Assembly (NCBI RefSeq): GCF_041677825.1
Contig: NZ_JBAYPG010000002.1
Span: 124,001 to 188,000, forward strand
DNA length: 64,000 bases
Origin: Castellaniella sp041677825
Lineage (GTDB): Bacteria; Pseudomonadota; Gammaproteobacteria; Burkholderiales; Burkholderiaceae_B
Direction of reading: 5' to 3'
Shown: in pieces, positions 1-9,310 of the stretch
How positions within the stretch are numbered: position 1 is the first letter of the stretch
Layout of the letters: every line of letters starts with the position of its first letter
Notes under the pieces: model-generated
Told to the model about the DNA's origin: nothing
Database searches by the model: none
The model's input: the letters and a program-made list of their open reading frames with translations, nothing else
Program-made: the position numbers and the translations under genes

Positions 1-1
1 C

Positions 2-1327
2 ATGCCCCCCTCGACCGTCATTCAGGAACCGGCCACCCGGGCCACTCGTTCACCCTCCTGGGCCGCCTTTCTGGCACTGGGATTCCGACCCCTCTATTTC
101 ATGGGGGCGGCCTGGGCCCTGGTGTCGATCGCCATGTGGATCTACTTTCCGCAGTATCTGGACGGCCCGCTTGCGGGGGTGTACTGGCATGCGCACGAAA
201 TGCTGTGGGGGTTCATCATCACCATTGCAATTGGCTTTCTGCTCACCGCCAGCGCCACCTGGACAGGCTTCAACCCGTTGCATGGCCGTGCGCTGGGCGG
301 CCTGTGCCTGTTATGGGTGGTCGCACGGGCAGGCTTCCTGCTGGGGGGATCCGCCGGGTTCTGGCTGGCCACAGCGGCCGAAGTGCTGTTCTTCATCGTT
401 GCCGCCGGCAGCCTGGCACGCGTCGTACTCAAGGGGCACAGCCGGCGCAACTATGGCCTGCCGCTGCTGCTCCTCGCGCTGGGTAGCGCGGATCTGCTCT
501 ACCTGCTGGCCGCCCGTGAAGGCAACTATCTGCTGCTGATGCAGCGCTTCGATCTGGGCTTGATCGGCATGGCCATCGTGGCCCTGCTGATCGCCCGGCG
601 GGTGATCCCGTTCTTTTCCATGCGCATGGTGTCCGGCCTGAAGATCCCGATGTTGACCCGCTCGGGCCATGTGCAGATGGTGTTCAGCGTGCTGGCGCTT
701 GGCCTGGGGGTCGCGCTGCAGGTATTTGCGACACCGGCGGGCACCATGGCCAGCCATCCGCTGCAGAGCGCGCTCGCCTGGCTGATGGCCGCAAGTCTGG
801 CCCTTGCCGGCGTGATCAGCCTGGGGCAATTGTGGTACTGGAAGCCGCGCGCCGTACTGCACAAGCCCATGCTGTGGATCCTGTACCTGGGTTACGCGTT
901 CATCGCGCTCGGCCTGCTGGCGGCTGCCGTCCAGATCAGCGGGCTGTTCGACCCTGCGCTGCTGCGCGGCATGCTGGCCCGCAGTGCCACCCATGTACAC
1001 CTGATCGGCATGGCGGGCTTCTGCGTTCTCATCATCGGCATGATCACCCGCACGGCACTGGGGCATCTGGGCCGCCCCCTGGCTCTGGACGGCAGCATGA
1101 TGGCCAGCTACTGGCTGATGATCCTGGCCGTGGTTCTGCGTCTGGCAGCGCTGTGGCCATCTGCGGCCACCAGCGCCCTGCTCGATCTGGCGGCCGCAGC
1201 CTGGGTGCTGTGCATGGGCCTGTACCTGTGGCGATTCGTCCCCATGCTGATCCGCCCGCGGCCGGACAAGCAGCCGGTGCCGGTGGTGCAGCCCAAGAAC
1301 ACGCCCCAGCCAGCCCGGGCGCAGTAG
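2..1327 (+). CDS. nnrS: NnrS family haem/copper membrane protein
   Basis: Encodes 441 residues, mostly hydrophobic, with about twelve predicted membrane segments. NnrS proteins are inner-membrane haem- and copper-binding proteins that relieve nitric-oxide stress in denitrifiers. The family signature is seen near the N terminus (ALGFRPLYF), then an early HAHEM motif and a later THVHLIGMAGF segment; these histidines are typical of the family. The ATG at position 2 looks like a true start because the family N terminus follows after about 25 residues, but the promoter lies outside the window. It is followed 19 bp later by nsrR on the same strand, which fits NO-responsive control, as NnrS genes are common NsrR targets. 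The family call is firm; the biochemical role is known only in outline. Confidence 0.9.
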   Translation: MPPSTVIQEPATRATRSPSWAAFLALGFRPLYFMGAAWALVSIAMWIYFPQYLDGPLAGVYWHAHEMLWGFIITIAIGFLLTASATWTGFNPLHGRALGGLCLLWVVARAGFLLGGSAGFWLATAAEVLFFIVAAGSLARVVLKGHSRRNYGLPLLLLALGSADLLYLLAAREGNYLLLMQRFDLGLIGMAIVALLIARRVIPFFSMRMVSGLKIPMLTRSGHVQMVFSVLALGLGVALQVFATPAGTMASHPLQSALAWLMAASLALAGVISLGQLWYWKPRAVLHKPMLWILYLGYAFIALGLLAAAVQISGLFDPALLRGMLARSATHVHLIGMAGFCVLIIGMITRTALGHLGRPLALDGSMMASYWLMILAVVLRLAALWPSAATSALLDLAAAAWVLCMGLYLWRFVPMLIRPRPDKQPVPVVQPKNTPQPARAQ

Positions 1328-1346
1328 CCAGCCGCTTGCCCGCACC

Positions 1347-1802
1347 ATGCGCCTGACCCACATGAGCGACTATGCGGTGCGTCTGCTGATCTACCTCGGC
1401 ACGCATCGCGAGCGCCTCTGCACCATCGCCGAAATTGCCCACGCCTACGGCCTGTCGGAGCCACACCTGATGAAAATCACGCAGCGTCTGGCACGCCACG
1501 GCTGGATACGGACCGTACGAGGCAAGAATGGCGGCATGGAACTCGCCCACGAACCCCGGGATATCCGCCTGGGCGCCCTGCTGCGCGACATGGAGAACGA
1601 CTGGGCCCTGGTCGAATGCATGGGCCCTTCGAACCGCTGCACACTGAATGGCCGCTGCGGCCTGAAGGGCATCGTCGCGGGCGCCCTGGACGCGTTCATG
1701 GCGCACCTGGATGCCCACAGCCTGGCCGATGTGATCCCGCCATCCGGCGGCCGGGTCACTGCACCAATGGCGAATCCGCCCCCTGCATTGGAATGCCGCT
1801 GA
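1347..1802 (+). CDS. nsrR: Rrf2-family NO-sensing repressor NsrR
   Basis: Encodes 151 residues with an N-terminal winged-helix domain (starts MRLTHMSDYAVR, typical of NsrR) and three cysteines at about 91, 98 and 104 (ECM...NRC...GRC), the spacing expected for the Fe-S ligands of NsrR/Rrf2 regulators. NsrR represses NO-detoxification genes and is released when NO damages its cluster. The gene directly follows nnrS, probably as one transcript. Its last 47 bp overlap the 3' end of the convergent ppiC gene, so nsrR and the nar operon produce complementary 3' ends. IscR is the main alternative, but the partner gene and the Cys spacing favour NsrR. Confidence 0.9.
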   Translation: MRLTHMSDYAVRLLIYLGTHRERLCTIAEIAHAYGLSEPHLMKITQRLARHGWIRTVRGKNGGMELAHEPRDIRLGALLRDMENDWALVECMGPSNRCTLNGRCGLKGIVAGALDAFMAHLDAHSLADVIPPSGGRVTAPMANPPPALECR

Positions 1803-2502
1803 TGCGCGCGCCACCCACCAGCTGTTGCAGATACTGGTGTACGGCACGCCGGTAGCTGGATTCCTCGAGCCACCCGGCCAGATTCTCGTGCACTTCATCA
1901 AAGGCCAGGGCCCGCCCCTCGATCCGGTGCCCGATGCGCACAATGTGAAACCCGAAACGGGTTTCGACCAGTTCGCCCCCCAGAGAAAATTCGGGCAAGG
2001 CAAATACGGCTTTTTCGAATTCGGGCACCATTTCGCCACGGCGCAGTTCACCCAGGCCGCCCCCCCTGGTACCCGTGGGGCAATTGGAATAGCGCTGGGC
2101 AAAGGCTGAAAACTCGCCCAGGCCCTGGCGATGCAGATCCGCCAGGATGCTGGTCGCCCGCCCACGCAGCTTCTGCACATCGAGCCCGGATGTCACCTGA
2201 AACAGAATATGCCAGGCCTCGACCACATCGCCCTCGCGAAATTCGTCGGGATGCTGGTCGAAGTAGCGCCGGCAGCTGGCTTCGTCTGCACGCGGCGTCT
2301 GTACGTCGTGGGCCAGCACGGCGGACAGCAGGGACTCGTCATTGTCGGCGAACAGGTCGAGGTCCTGCGCGCGCTGACGGATGAGCTCGCGCAGCACGAG
2401 TTCCTGGCCGGCCGCCAGGCGCGGGTTGGCCTCCTGGGCATGCAGCCTGGCCTGGGCCACGATCTGCGCTTCGGTGATGCGTGCATCATTGACCGTGATC
2501 AT
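1756..2502 (-). CDS. parvulin-type peptidyl-prolyl isomerase at end of nar operon
   Basis: Encodes 248 residues. A C-terminal parvulin (PpiC/rotamase) domain is seen with EAWHILF, then SGLDVQKLRGRA, then GELRRGEMVPEFEKAVF and GFHIVRI motifs. The N-terminal half is helical and NifM/SurA-like. No clear signal peptide is visible, so it may act in the cytoplasm. An upstream in-frame start would overlap narI, but the ATG at 2502 has a good AGGAG seven bases ahead and starts 11 bp after the narI stop, so this start is preferred. As last gene of the nar operon it probably helps fold or mature the nitrate reductase; that role is inferred from position. Similar genes are known to follow narI in other betaproteobacteria. 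Confidence 0.88.
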   Translation of the reverse strand: MITVNDARITEAQIVAQARLHAQEANPRLAAGQELVLRELIRQRAQDLDLFADNDESLLSAVLAHDVQTPRADEASCRRYFDQHPDEFREGDVVEAWHILFQVTSGLDVQKLRGRATSILADLHRQGLGEFSAFAQRYSNCPTGTRGGGLGELRRGEMVPEFEKAVFALPEFSLGGELVETRFGFHIVRIGHRIEGRALAFDEVHENLAGWLEESSYRRAVHQYLQQLVGGARISGIPMQGADSPLVQ

Positions 2503-2512
2503 GCTGTGTCTC

Positions 2513-3202
2513 CTAGCGGGGGCGAACCAGTTGCCGGGCACGTGTCAGATAGGACACGGACGCAAACCCCGACCACACATGCACCAGGCGGGTGAACGGG
2601 AAAATGACGAACAAGGTCATGCCCAGCACCATGTGCAGCCTGTAGATGCCCGGGACCGTCTGCATCGCGGCGACGGCCGCAGCGGGCCTGAAGGTGACGA
2701 TGGCCTGGGCCCAGTCACCCAGCAGCACCATGAGGGCGCCGTCGGTATGGTGTACCGAAGTGAACAACGAAGCCAGGCCGGCCAGCAGCACCAGCAGAAT
2801 CCACAAGAGGCTGACCCAGTCGCCCACTCTGGAATTGTGCGCCAGCCGCGCATCGGTCCAGCGCCGGTGGATCAGCAGCACGAGACCGATCAGGCAGATC
2901 ACCCCGAGAATGGCACCGACCACGATGGCCAGCATCTGCTTGAGGGCCGTGGACACCCCCAGGGCATGATAGATGGCCGGTGGCGTGAGCAGACCGACCA
3001 GATGGGTGAAGAAGAGCGCAATGATGCCGATATGGAACAGGTTGCTGCCCCAGTTCAGCGAACCCTGACGCAGAAGCTGGCTGGAATCGCTCTTCCAGGT
3101 GTACTGCTCGCGCTCGAAGCGCACCAGGCTGCCCAGGAAGAAGATGGTCAGTGCCACATAGGGATAGACACCGAAGAAAAAGAGATCAAAAGCGGCTTTC
3201 AT
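2513..3202 (-). CDS. narI: respiratory nitrate reductase gamma subunit (cytochrome b)
   Basis: Encodes 229 residues with five hydrophobic segments, matching the usual NarI length. NarI is the dihaem membrane subunit that takes electrons from quinol and passes them to NarH. Candidate haem-ligand histidines are visible: two in the HIGIIALFFTH segment (about 57 and 67) and two in the fifth helix (about 190 and 208, RLHMVLG and RLVHVW). The chosen ATG at 3202 is preceded by an AGGTGA-like site; the reading frame extends 18 codons further upstream, but that would overlap narJ. It lies between narJ and ppiC with about 10-bp gaps. Confidence 0.96.
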   Translation of the reverse strand: MKAAFDLFFFGVYPYVALTIFFLGSLVRFEREQYTWKSDSSQLLRQGSLNWGSNLFHIGIIALFFTHLVGLLTPPAIYHALGVSTALKQMLAIVVGAILGVICLIGLVLLIHRRWTDARLAHNSRVGDWVSLLWILLVLLAGLASLFTSVHHTDGALMVLLGDWAQAIVTFRPAAAVAAMQTVPGIYRLHMVLGMTLFVIFPFTRLVHVWSGFASVSYLTRARQLVRPR

Positions 3203-3212
3203 GGGGGTCACC

Positions 3213-3932
3213 TCAAACAGGGTCGGCCGCGCTGGCGTCACGCCGGCGCGGGGCACGGATCACGACACGTTGCCCATCGGCCGGGCGGGGCGGGGGCGGG
3301 GGAGCGTACTGTGGCTGAAGCATCGCCGGGGTTTCCAGCCCTTCGGCCTGTGCGCCGAACGTGATCATGGTTTCTTCGAGTGCCCCTTCGGGGGGCTCGG
3401 GCAGTGCTTCGGGCTGCACATCGGTCATGCTGCGCAATTGCACGAAAATGCAGGCGTACGGGCTCTGTGATTCGGCCAGTTTGTCACCCAGGCGGGCGAG
3501 CACGTGGATCGCATCCCCCAGCAGGGCATCGGCTGCATCGGGCGGAATCTGCCCCAGAAACTCCAGGAACAATGGCACGTAGTCGGGCAGTTCGGTGGTG
3601 TCTGGCGCCAGACCGTGCTTGAGATATTCATGCTGCAGGTCGACCATGGCCTGGCCGCGGTCACGGGATTCCCCATGAACATGCTCGAACAGATGCAGCG
3701 AATGGGCTGCGCGGCGATCGAAGGTCGCAACGTAGTGCTCTTGCAGATCGATCAGGTCGGTGGTGCCCTGCAGGTGCTCGAAGACCGGTGCCAGAACCTG
3801 GCGAATCTCTGCCGGCAAGGCTTCGGACAGTTCTGGCAGGGCTTCGATGAACGCCTGCTCGGGATACCCGAGCAGCGCCGACAGCACTGAAAAAACCGGC
3901 GCCTGCCGGGCAAGTACAGTATCTTGACTCAT
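3213..3932 (-). CDS. narJ: nitrate reductase assembly chaperone NarJ
   Basis: Encodes 239 residues of the NarJ/TorD family, cytoplasmic and all-helical. NarJ binds the NarG N terminus and holds the enzyme until the molybdenum cofactor and Fe-S cluster are inserted. Family motifs include LSALLGYPEQ near the start and the DYVPLFLEFL segment around residue 115. The last 50 residues are proline- and arginine-rich (PPPPPRP), a low-complexity tail not needed for the fold. It starts 11 bp after narH and ends 10 bp before narI, in standard narGHJI order. Confidence 0.95.
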   Translation of the reverse strand: MSQDTVLARQAPVFSVLSALLGYPEQAFIEALPELSEALPAEIRQVLAPVFEHLQGTTDLIDLQEHYVATFDRRAAHSLHLFEHVHGESRDRGQAMVDLQHEYLKHGLAPDTTELPDYVPLFLEFLGQIPPDAADALLGDAIHVLARLGDKLAESQSPYACIFVQLRSMTDVQPEALPEPPEGALEETMITFGAQAEGLETPAMLQPQYAPPPPPRPADGQRVVIRAPRRRDASAADPV

Positions 3933-3943
3933 GCGCTACCCCT

Positions 3944-5485
3944 TCAGGCCGTACGTGCCGGGTCCAGAAACACCACCGTCGGCTTGCGCTTGCCACGCGG
4001 CTTGCCGAACAGCGACCCTTCGGATGCCCCCCCCGAACACCCATTGCCGAACGTAAAGCCACAGCCGCCACGGAGTTCAAAGGCATTTTCGGCGCTCTCA
4101 CGATGCGCGGTCGGAATCACGAAGCGGTCTTCGTAGTTGGCAATGGCCAGGTAGCGGTGCATGTCCTCGACCTGGTGCAGGGTCAGGCCAACCTGCTCGA
4201 GGATATCCAGCCGCTCCTGGCGATCGACCGAACGCGCCCGCATGAAGGCGCGCATGCCCAGCATGCGCTCGAGTGCATTGGCCACCGGGGCCTCGTCGCC
4301 TGCCGTGAGCAGGTTCGCCAGATAGCGCAGCGGGATGCGCAGCGACTGCACATCGGGAATCTCGCCAAAAGCACCGATATGGCCACTGTTGGCCGCCGAC
4401 TGGATGGGCGACAGCGGGGGCACGTACCAGACCATCGGCAGGGTGCGGTATTCGGGGTGCAACGGGAAGGCGATCTTCCACTCGACCGCCATCTTGTAGA
4501 CTGGCGAGTTGCATGCGGCGTCGAGCCAGTTCTCGGGTATGCCGTCGGCCAGGGCCTGGCGACGCACCTCGGGATCATGCGGATCGAGGAAGAGGTCGAG
4601 CTGTGCCTGGTAGAGGTCTTTCTCGTTGGGCACGCTCGCGGCCGCCTCGATGCCGTCGGCATCGTACAGCAGCACCCCCAGATAGCGGATGCGGCCCACG
4701 CAGGTCTCGGAACAGACCGTCGGCATGCCGGCTTCGATGCGCGGATAGCAGAAAATGCATTTTTCGGCCTTGCCGGATTTCCAGTTGTAGTAGATCTTCT
4801 TGTAGGGACAGCCCGAGATGCACATGCGCCAGCCACGGCACTTGTCCTGGTCGATGAGCACGATGCCGTCTTCGGCTCGCTTGTAGATCGAGCCCGACGG
4901 GCAGCTGGCCACGCAGGTCGGGTTCAGGCAGTGCTCGCACAGGCGCGGCAGGTACATCATGAAGGTGTTTTCAAACTGCCCGTAGATGTCTTTCTGGACA
5001 TCCTCGAAGTTGTAGTCCTGCGAACGCTTGGAAAACTCGCCACCCAGGATTTCTTCCCAGTTGGGGCCCCATTCGATTTTCTCCATGCGCTGGCCGGTGA
5101 TCAGCGAGCGCGGCCGCGCCACCGGCGGCGTACTGCGCTCGGGGGCCTTCTGCAGGTAGTCGTAATCGTAGGTGAAGGGTTCGTAGTACTCGTCGATCTG
5201 TGGCAGATTGGGGTTGGAAAAAATACGCGAGAGCAGCTTGATCCTGCCACCCTGGCGCGGCTCGATGCGGCCGTTGGCCTTGCGGCGCCAGCCACCGTTC
5301 CAGCGGTCCTGGTTCTCCCAGTCTCTGGGATACCCCACCCCGGGCTTGGTCTCGACATTGTTGAACCAGGCATATTCCATGCCCTCGCGAGAGGTCCAGA
5401 CGTTTTTGCAGGTTATCGAGCAGGTATGGCAACCGATGCATTTGTCCAGGTTCAGGACCATGGCCACCTGTGCGCGGATTTTCAT
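3944..5485 (-). CDS. narH: respiratory nitrate reductase beta subunit (Fe-S)
   Basis: Encodes 513 residues, the usual NarH size. NarH carries one 3Fe-4S and three 4Fe-4S clusters and passes electrons from NarI to NarG on the cytoplasmic face. Cysteine motifs are visible: CIGCHTCSITC near residue 16, CEHCLNPTCVASCP near 185, CRGWRMCISGCP near 217 (the Trp in place of a Cys marks the 3Fe-4S site) and a later CIFC...C group. The C-terminal tail is glycine- and cysteine-rich. It starts 13 bp after the narG stop, so the two are translated from one message. Confidence 0.97.
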   Translation of the reverse strand: MKIRAQVAMVLNLDKCIGCHTCSITCKNVWTSREGMEYAWFNNVETKPGVGYPRDWENQDRWNGGWRRKANGRIEPRQGGRIKLLSRIFSNPNLPQIDEYYEPFTYDYDYLQKAPERSTPPVARPRSLITGQRMEKIEWGPNWEEILGGEFSKRSQDYNFEDVQKDIYGQFENTFMMYLPRLCEHCLNPTCVASCPSGSIYKRAEDGIVLIDQDKCRGWRMCISGCPYKKIYYNWKSGKAEKCIFCYPRIEAGMPTVCSETCVGRIRYLGVLLYDADGIEAAASVPNEKDLYQAQLDLFLDPHDPEVRRQALADGIPENWLDAACNSPVYKMAVEWKIAFPLHPEYRTLPMVWYVPPLSPIQSAANSGHIGAFGEIPDVQSLRIPLRYLANLLTAGDEAPVANALERMLGMRAFMRARSVDRQERLDILEQVGLTLHQVEDMHRYLAIANYEDRFVIPTAHRESAENAFELRGGCGFTFGNGCSGGASEGSLFGKPRGKRKPTVVFLDPARTA

Positions 5486-5498
5486 GGATACAGCTCCT

Positions 5499-8400
5499 TC
5501 AGTCCGTATTCTGGGCAGTGGCGGCGATCTCGTGGGTCTCGTCCAGCCAGTCTATCTTCTTCATCTTGCGTACCACCACGAATTCGTCACGGTTGGACCC
5601 GACCGTGCCGTAATAATTGAAGCCATAGGACAATTGGGCATAGCCACCGATCATGTGCGTCGGCTTGATCACCGTACGCGTGACCGAATTGTGGATGCCG
5701 CCCCGCTTGCCGGTGATTTCAGAGCCGGGCACGTTGACGATCTTTTCCTGGGCGTGATACATCATGGTCATGCCCTCGGGCACCCGCTGGCTGACCACGG
5801 CCCGCGCCACCAGGGCGCCATTCACATTGAAGACCTCGATCCAGTCGTTATCCACGATCCCGGCGCGCGCCGCATCGACTTCGGATATCCAGACAATCGG
5901 GCCGCCTCGCGAGAGCGTGAGCATGATCAGGTTGTCGGAGTAGGTCGAGTGGATACCCCATTTCTGGTGCGGGGTGATGAAGTTCAGCACCACGTGCGGC
6001 TCACCGTTGGAGAACTGCTGCTCGAGCATGGGCTTGATGGTCCTGGTGTCCACCGGCGGCCGATAGACGCACAACGCTTCGCCGAAATCCCGCATCCAGG
6101 GGTGATCCTGGTAAAGCTCCTGGCGCCCTGTGAGGGTCCGCCAGGGGATCAGTTCGTGCACATTGGTGTAGCCGGCGCTGTAGCTGACCTTGTCGGACTC
6201 GATGCCCGACCAGGTGGGCGACGTCAGGATCTTGCGCGGCTGAGCCTGAAGGTCGCGAAAACGGATCTTTTCATGCTCGCTGGACTTTGCCAGATGCACA
6301 TGATCCCGCCCGGTGATCTTCGACAGGGCCTGCCAGGCCTTGACGGCCACATGACCGTTGGTCTCGGGTGCCAGCGACAGGATGGTCTCGCAGGCATCGA
6401 TATCGGACAGGATGCGCGGCTGCCCCTGGCTCACGCCGGGTTCACGCTCGCGCCGGTTCAGCTGACCGAGGAACTCGACTTCTTCTTTTGTATCCCAGGC
6501 GATGCCCTTGCCCCCGTTGCCGAGCTTTTCGGCCAACGGACCCAGCGAGGTGAAGCGCTTGTAGACGTTCTTGTAATCACGGTCGACCACCATCATGGCG
6601 GGCATGGTCTTGCCCGGGATCAGATCGCACTCGCCCTTGCGCCATTCACGGACATCGAACGGATCGGAGAGTTCGCCCGGCGAGTCATGCTGCAAGGGTT
6701 GCAGGACCAGATCCTCATCCGGGAGATCGGCATCCTCGGCCAGTTCGGAAAATTTCTGCGCCAGCCCCTTGTAGATTTCCCAGTCGCTGCGGGATTCCCA
6801 GATCGGATCCACGGCCGCCGACAGCGGATGAATGAAGGGATGCATGTCGGACGTATTCAGATCGTTCTTTTCATACCACGTGGCCGTGGGCAGGACGATG
6901 TCCGAATACAGGCAGGTGGTGGACATGCGGAAATCGAGGGTGACGAGCAGATCGAGCTTGCCCTGGGGGGCCTCGTCGTGCCAGGCCACCTCGAGTGGCC
7001 TGGCCTCGCCGGATTCGCCCAGGTCCTTGCCCTGCACCCCGTGCTGGGTGCCCAGAAGGTGCTTGAGGAAGTACTCATGACCCTTGCCTGAAGAGCCCAG
7101 AATATTCGAGCGCCAAACAAACAGGTTGCGCGGATGGTTGTCGGGATGATCGGGATCTTCACAGGAAAACCGCAAGGTGCCATCGCGCAGGCCCTGTACG
7201 GCGTAATCCTTGGGATCCTGCCCGGCCGCGCGGGCCGCGCGCACCACTTCGAGCGGGTTGGTCTGCAACTGGGGCGCCGTGGGCAGCCAGCCCATGCGCT
7301 CCGCGCGCACGTTCATGTCGATCAGGCTGCCCTGATACTTGCTGGCGTCGGCCAGCGGTGAAAGCAGCTCGGGCACCTGCAGTTTCTCGTAGCGCCACTG
7401 ATTGGTATGTGCATAGAAAAACGAGGTGCCATTCATGTGGCGCGGCGGGCGCAGCCAGTCGAGCGCGAAGGTCAGCATGGTCCAGCCGGTTTGCGGACGC
7501 AGCTTTTCCTGCCCCACGTAATGGCACCAGCCGCCCCCTGACTGACCGACGCAACCACACATGGAGACCAAGTTGATGATGCCGCGATAGGCCATGTCCA
7601 TGTGGTACCAGTGGTTCAGGCCGGCCCCGAGGATCACCATGGACTTGCCTTCGGTCTTGTGGGCGTTGTCGGCGAACTGACGCGCCACGGTGATGACTTT
7701 TTCGCGATCGACACCCGTGATGCGCTCTTGCCAGGCGGGGGTATAGGGCACGTCATCATCGTAGGATGCGGCGACGTTGTCGCCACCCAGGCCACGGTCG
7801 ATACCGTAATTGGCAACGAAGAGATCGAATACGGTGGTCACCAGGACCTCGCCCTCGGCGGTGTTCAAACGCTTCACGGGCAGGTTGCGCACCAGAATCT
7901 CATCGTGGCTGGTGCCCTGGAAATAGTCGTGCTGCTGCCCACCGAAATACGGGAAGGCAACCGGTGCGACCTCATCGTGCGCATCGACCAGGGACAGGCG
8001 CGGCAGGATCTCGCGGCCATCGGCATCTTTCAGATCGAGATTCCACTTGCCCGCGTCTTCGCCCTCTTTCTGGCCCCAGCGAAAGCCGATCGACCCCTGT
8101 GGCGCAACCAGATCGCCCGTGTTCTGATCGTAGACCAGCGTCTTCCACTCGGGGTTGTTGGCCTGCCCGAGCTGATCGACGAGATCGGAGGCCCGCAGCT
8201 TGCGATCTGCCACGTAGTGGTCACCCTGGCGCACCAGGCGCACCAGGAAGGGCATGTCGGTGTACTGGCGGCAGTAGCGCTCGAAATAGGCGCTCTTGCC
8301 GGCCAGATGGAACTCTTTGAGCACGACGTGGCCCATGGCGAGCGCCAGTGCGGCATCTGTACCCTGCTTGGGGTGCAGCCAGATGTCGCCGAACTTGGCC

Positions 8401-9260
8401 CCTTCGGCATAATCGGGGAACACGGACACCACCTTGGCGCCACGGTAGCGGGCCTCGACCATGAAATGCGCATCGGGCGTACGCGTTTGAGGCACGTTCG
8501 AGCCCCACAGCATGATGAAGGTCGAGTTGTACCAGTCGGCCGATTCGCTGACGTCGGTCTGCTCGCCCCAGGTTTGCGGGCTGGACGGCGGCAGGTCACA
8601 GTACCAGTCGTAGAAGCTGAGCAGGGATCCGCCCAGCAACGACAGATAACGGCTGCCCGAGGCATACGACACCATGGACATGGCGGGTATCGGCGAGAAC
8701 CCGGCAATGCGATCCGGCCCATGGCGCCGTATGGTGTGGATATTGGCCGCTGCGATGATTTCATTGACCTCGTCCCAGGTGGAGCGCACGAAGCCCCCCA
8801 GGCCCCGGCGCGTCTTGTACTGGGCGGCGCGATCGGGGTCGGTGGCGATGGTCTGCCAGGCCTGCACGGGGGTCAGCGTCTTGCGCAGCTCACGCCACTG
8901 GCGCGCCAGCCGCCCGCGCACCATGGGGTACTTGACCCGGTTGGCGCTGTACAGGTACCAGGAAAACGTGGCCCCGCGCGGACATCCCCGGGGCTCGTGG
9001 TTGGGCATGTCGGGACGGGTGCGCGGGTAATCGGTCTGTTGGGTTTCCCAGGTGACGATGCCGCCCTTGACATAGATTTTCCAGGAGCACGAACCCGTGC
9101 AGTTCACCCCGTGCGTGGAGCGCACGATCTTGTCGTGCTGCCAGCGATTGCGATAGGCATCTTCCCAGGTGCGGTCTTCATGCACCACATTGCCGTGGCC
9201 ATTGGAAAACGGCTCTTTCTGACGGGAAAAATATTTGAGGCGATCGATGAAATGGCTCAC
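5499..9260 (-). CDS. narG: respiratory nitrate reductase alpha subunit (Mo-bisMGD)
   Basis: Encodes 1253 residues, close to E. coli NarG (1247). It is the catalytic subunit that reduces nitrate to nitrite in the cytoplasm during anaerobic respiration. The N-terminal FS0 cluster motif is present with His50, Cys54 and Cys58 (HGVNCTGSC) and a later Cys in RGCPRG. The molybdenum region YDWYCDLPPSSPQTWGEQ is conserved. There is no Tat signal, as expected for the membrane-bound cytoplasm-facing Nar enzyme rather than periplasmic Nap. It is the second gene of the operon, 50 bp after narK. Confidence 0.98.
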   Translation of the reverse strand: MSHFIDRLKYFSRQKEPFSNGHGNVVHEDRTWEDAYRNRWQHDKIVRSTHGVNCTGSCSWKIYVKGGIVTWETQQTDYPRTRPDMPNHEPRGCPRGATFSWYLYSANRVKYPMVRGRLARQWRELRKTLTPVQAWQTIATDPDRAAQYKTRRGLGGFVRSTWDEVNEIIAAANIHTIRRHGPDRIAGFSPIPAMSMVSYASGSRYLSLLGGSLLSFYDWYCDLPPSSPQTWGEQTDVSESADWYNSTFIMLWGSNVPQTRTPDAHFMVEARYRGAKVVSVFPDYAEGAKFGDIWLHPKQGTDAALALAMGHVVLKEFHLAGKSAYFERYCRQYTDMPFLVRLVRQGDHYVADRKLRASDLVDQLGQANNPEWKTLVYDQNTGDLVAPQGSIGFRWGQKEGEDAGKWNLDLKDADGREILPRLSLVDAHDEVAPVAFPYFGGQQHDYFQGTSHDEILVRNLPVKRLNTAEGEVLVTTVFDLFVANYGIDRGLGGDNVAASYDDDVPYTPAWQERITGVDREKVITVARQFADNAHKTEGKSMVILGAGLNHWYHMDMAYRGIINLVSMCGCVGQSGGGWCHYVGQEKLRPQTGWTMLTFALDWLRPPRHMNGTSFFYAHTNQWRYEKLQVPELLSPLADASKYQGSLIDMNVRAERMGWLPTAPQLQTNPLEVVRAARAAGQDPKDYAVQGLRDGTLRFSCEDPDHPDNHPRNLFVWRSNILGSSGKGHEYFLKHLLGTQHGVQGKDLGESGEARPLEVAWHDEAPQGKLDLLVTLDFRMSTTCLYSDIVLPTATWYEKNDLNTSDMHPFIHPLSAAVDPIWESRSDWEIYKGLAQKFSELAEDADLPDEDLVLQPLQHDSPGELSDPFDVREWRKGECDLIPGKTMPAMMVVDRDYKNVYKRFTSLGPLAEKLGNGGKGIAWDTKEEVEFLGQLNRREREPGVSQGQPRILSDIDACETILSLAPETNGHVAVKAWQALSKITGRDHVHLAKSSEHEKIRFRDLQAQPRKILTSPTWSGIESDKVSYSAGYTNVHELIPWRTLTGRQELYQDHPWMRDFGEALCVYRPPVDTRTIKPMLEQQFSNGEPHVVLNFITPHQKWGIHSTYSDNLIMLTLSRGGPIVWISEVDAARAGIVDNDWIEVFNVNGALVARAVVSQRVPEGMTMMYHAQEKIVNVPGSEITGKRGGIHNSVTRTVIKPTHMIGGYAQLSYGFNYYGTVGSNRDEFVVVRKMKKIDWLDETHEIAATAQNTD

Positions 9261-9310
9261 GATGTAGGCTCCGTTGGAAAGATTGGGTCAGGCGTGCACG
9301 GTACGCTGCT

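Noticed and set aside
5208..7091. Long open frames antisense to narG and narH
   Set aside because: They lie opposite proven nar genes and show no family motifs; GC-rich codon bias alone keeps them open.
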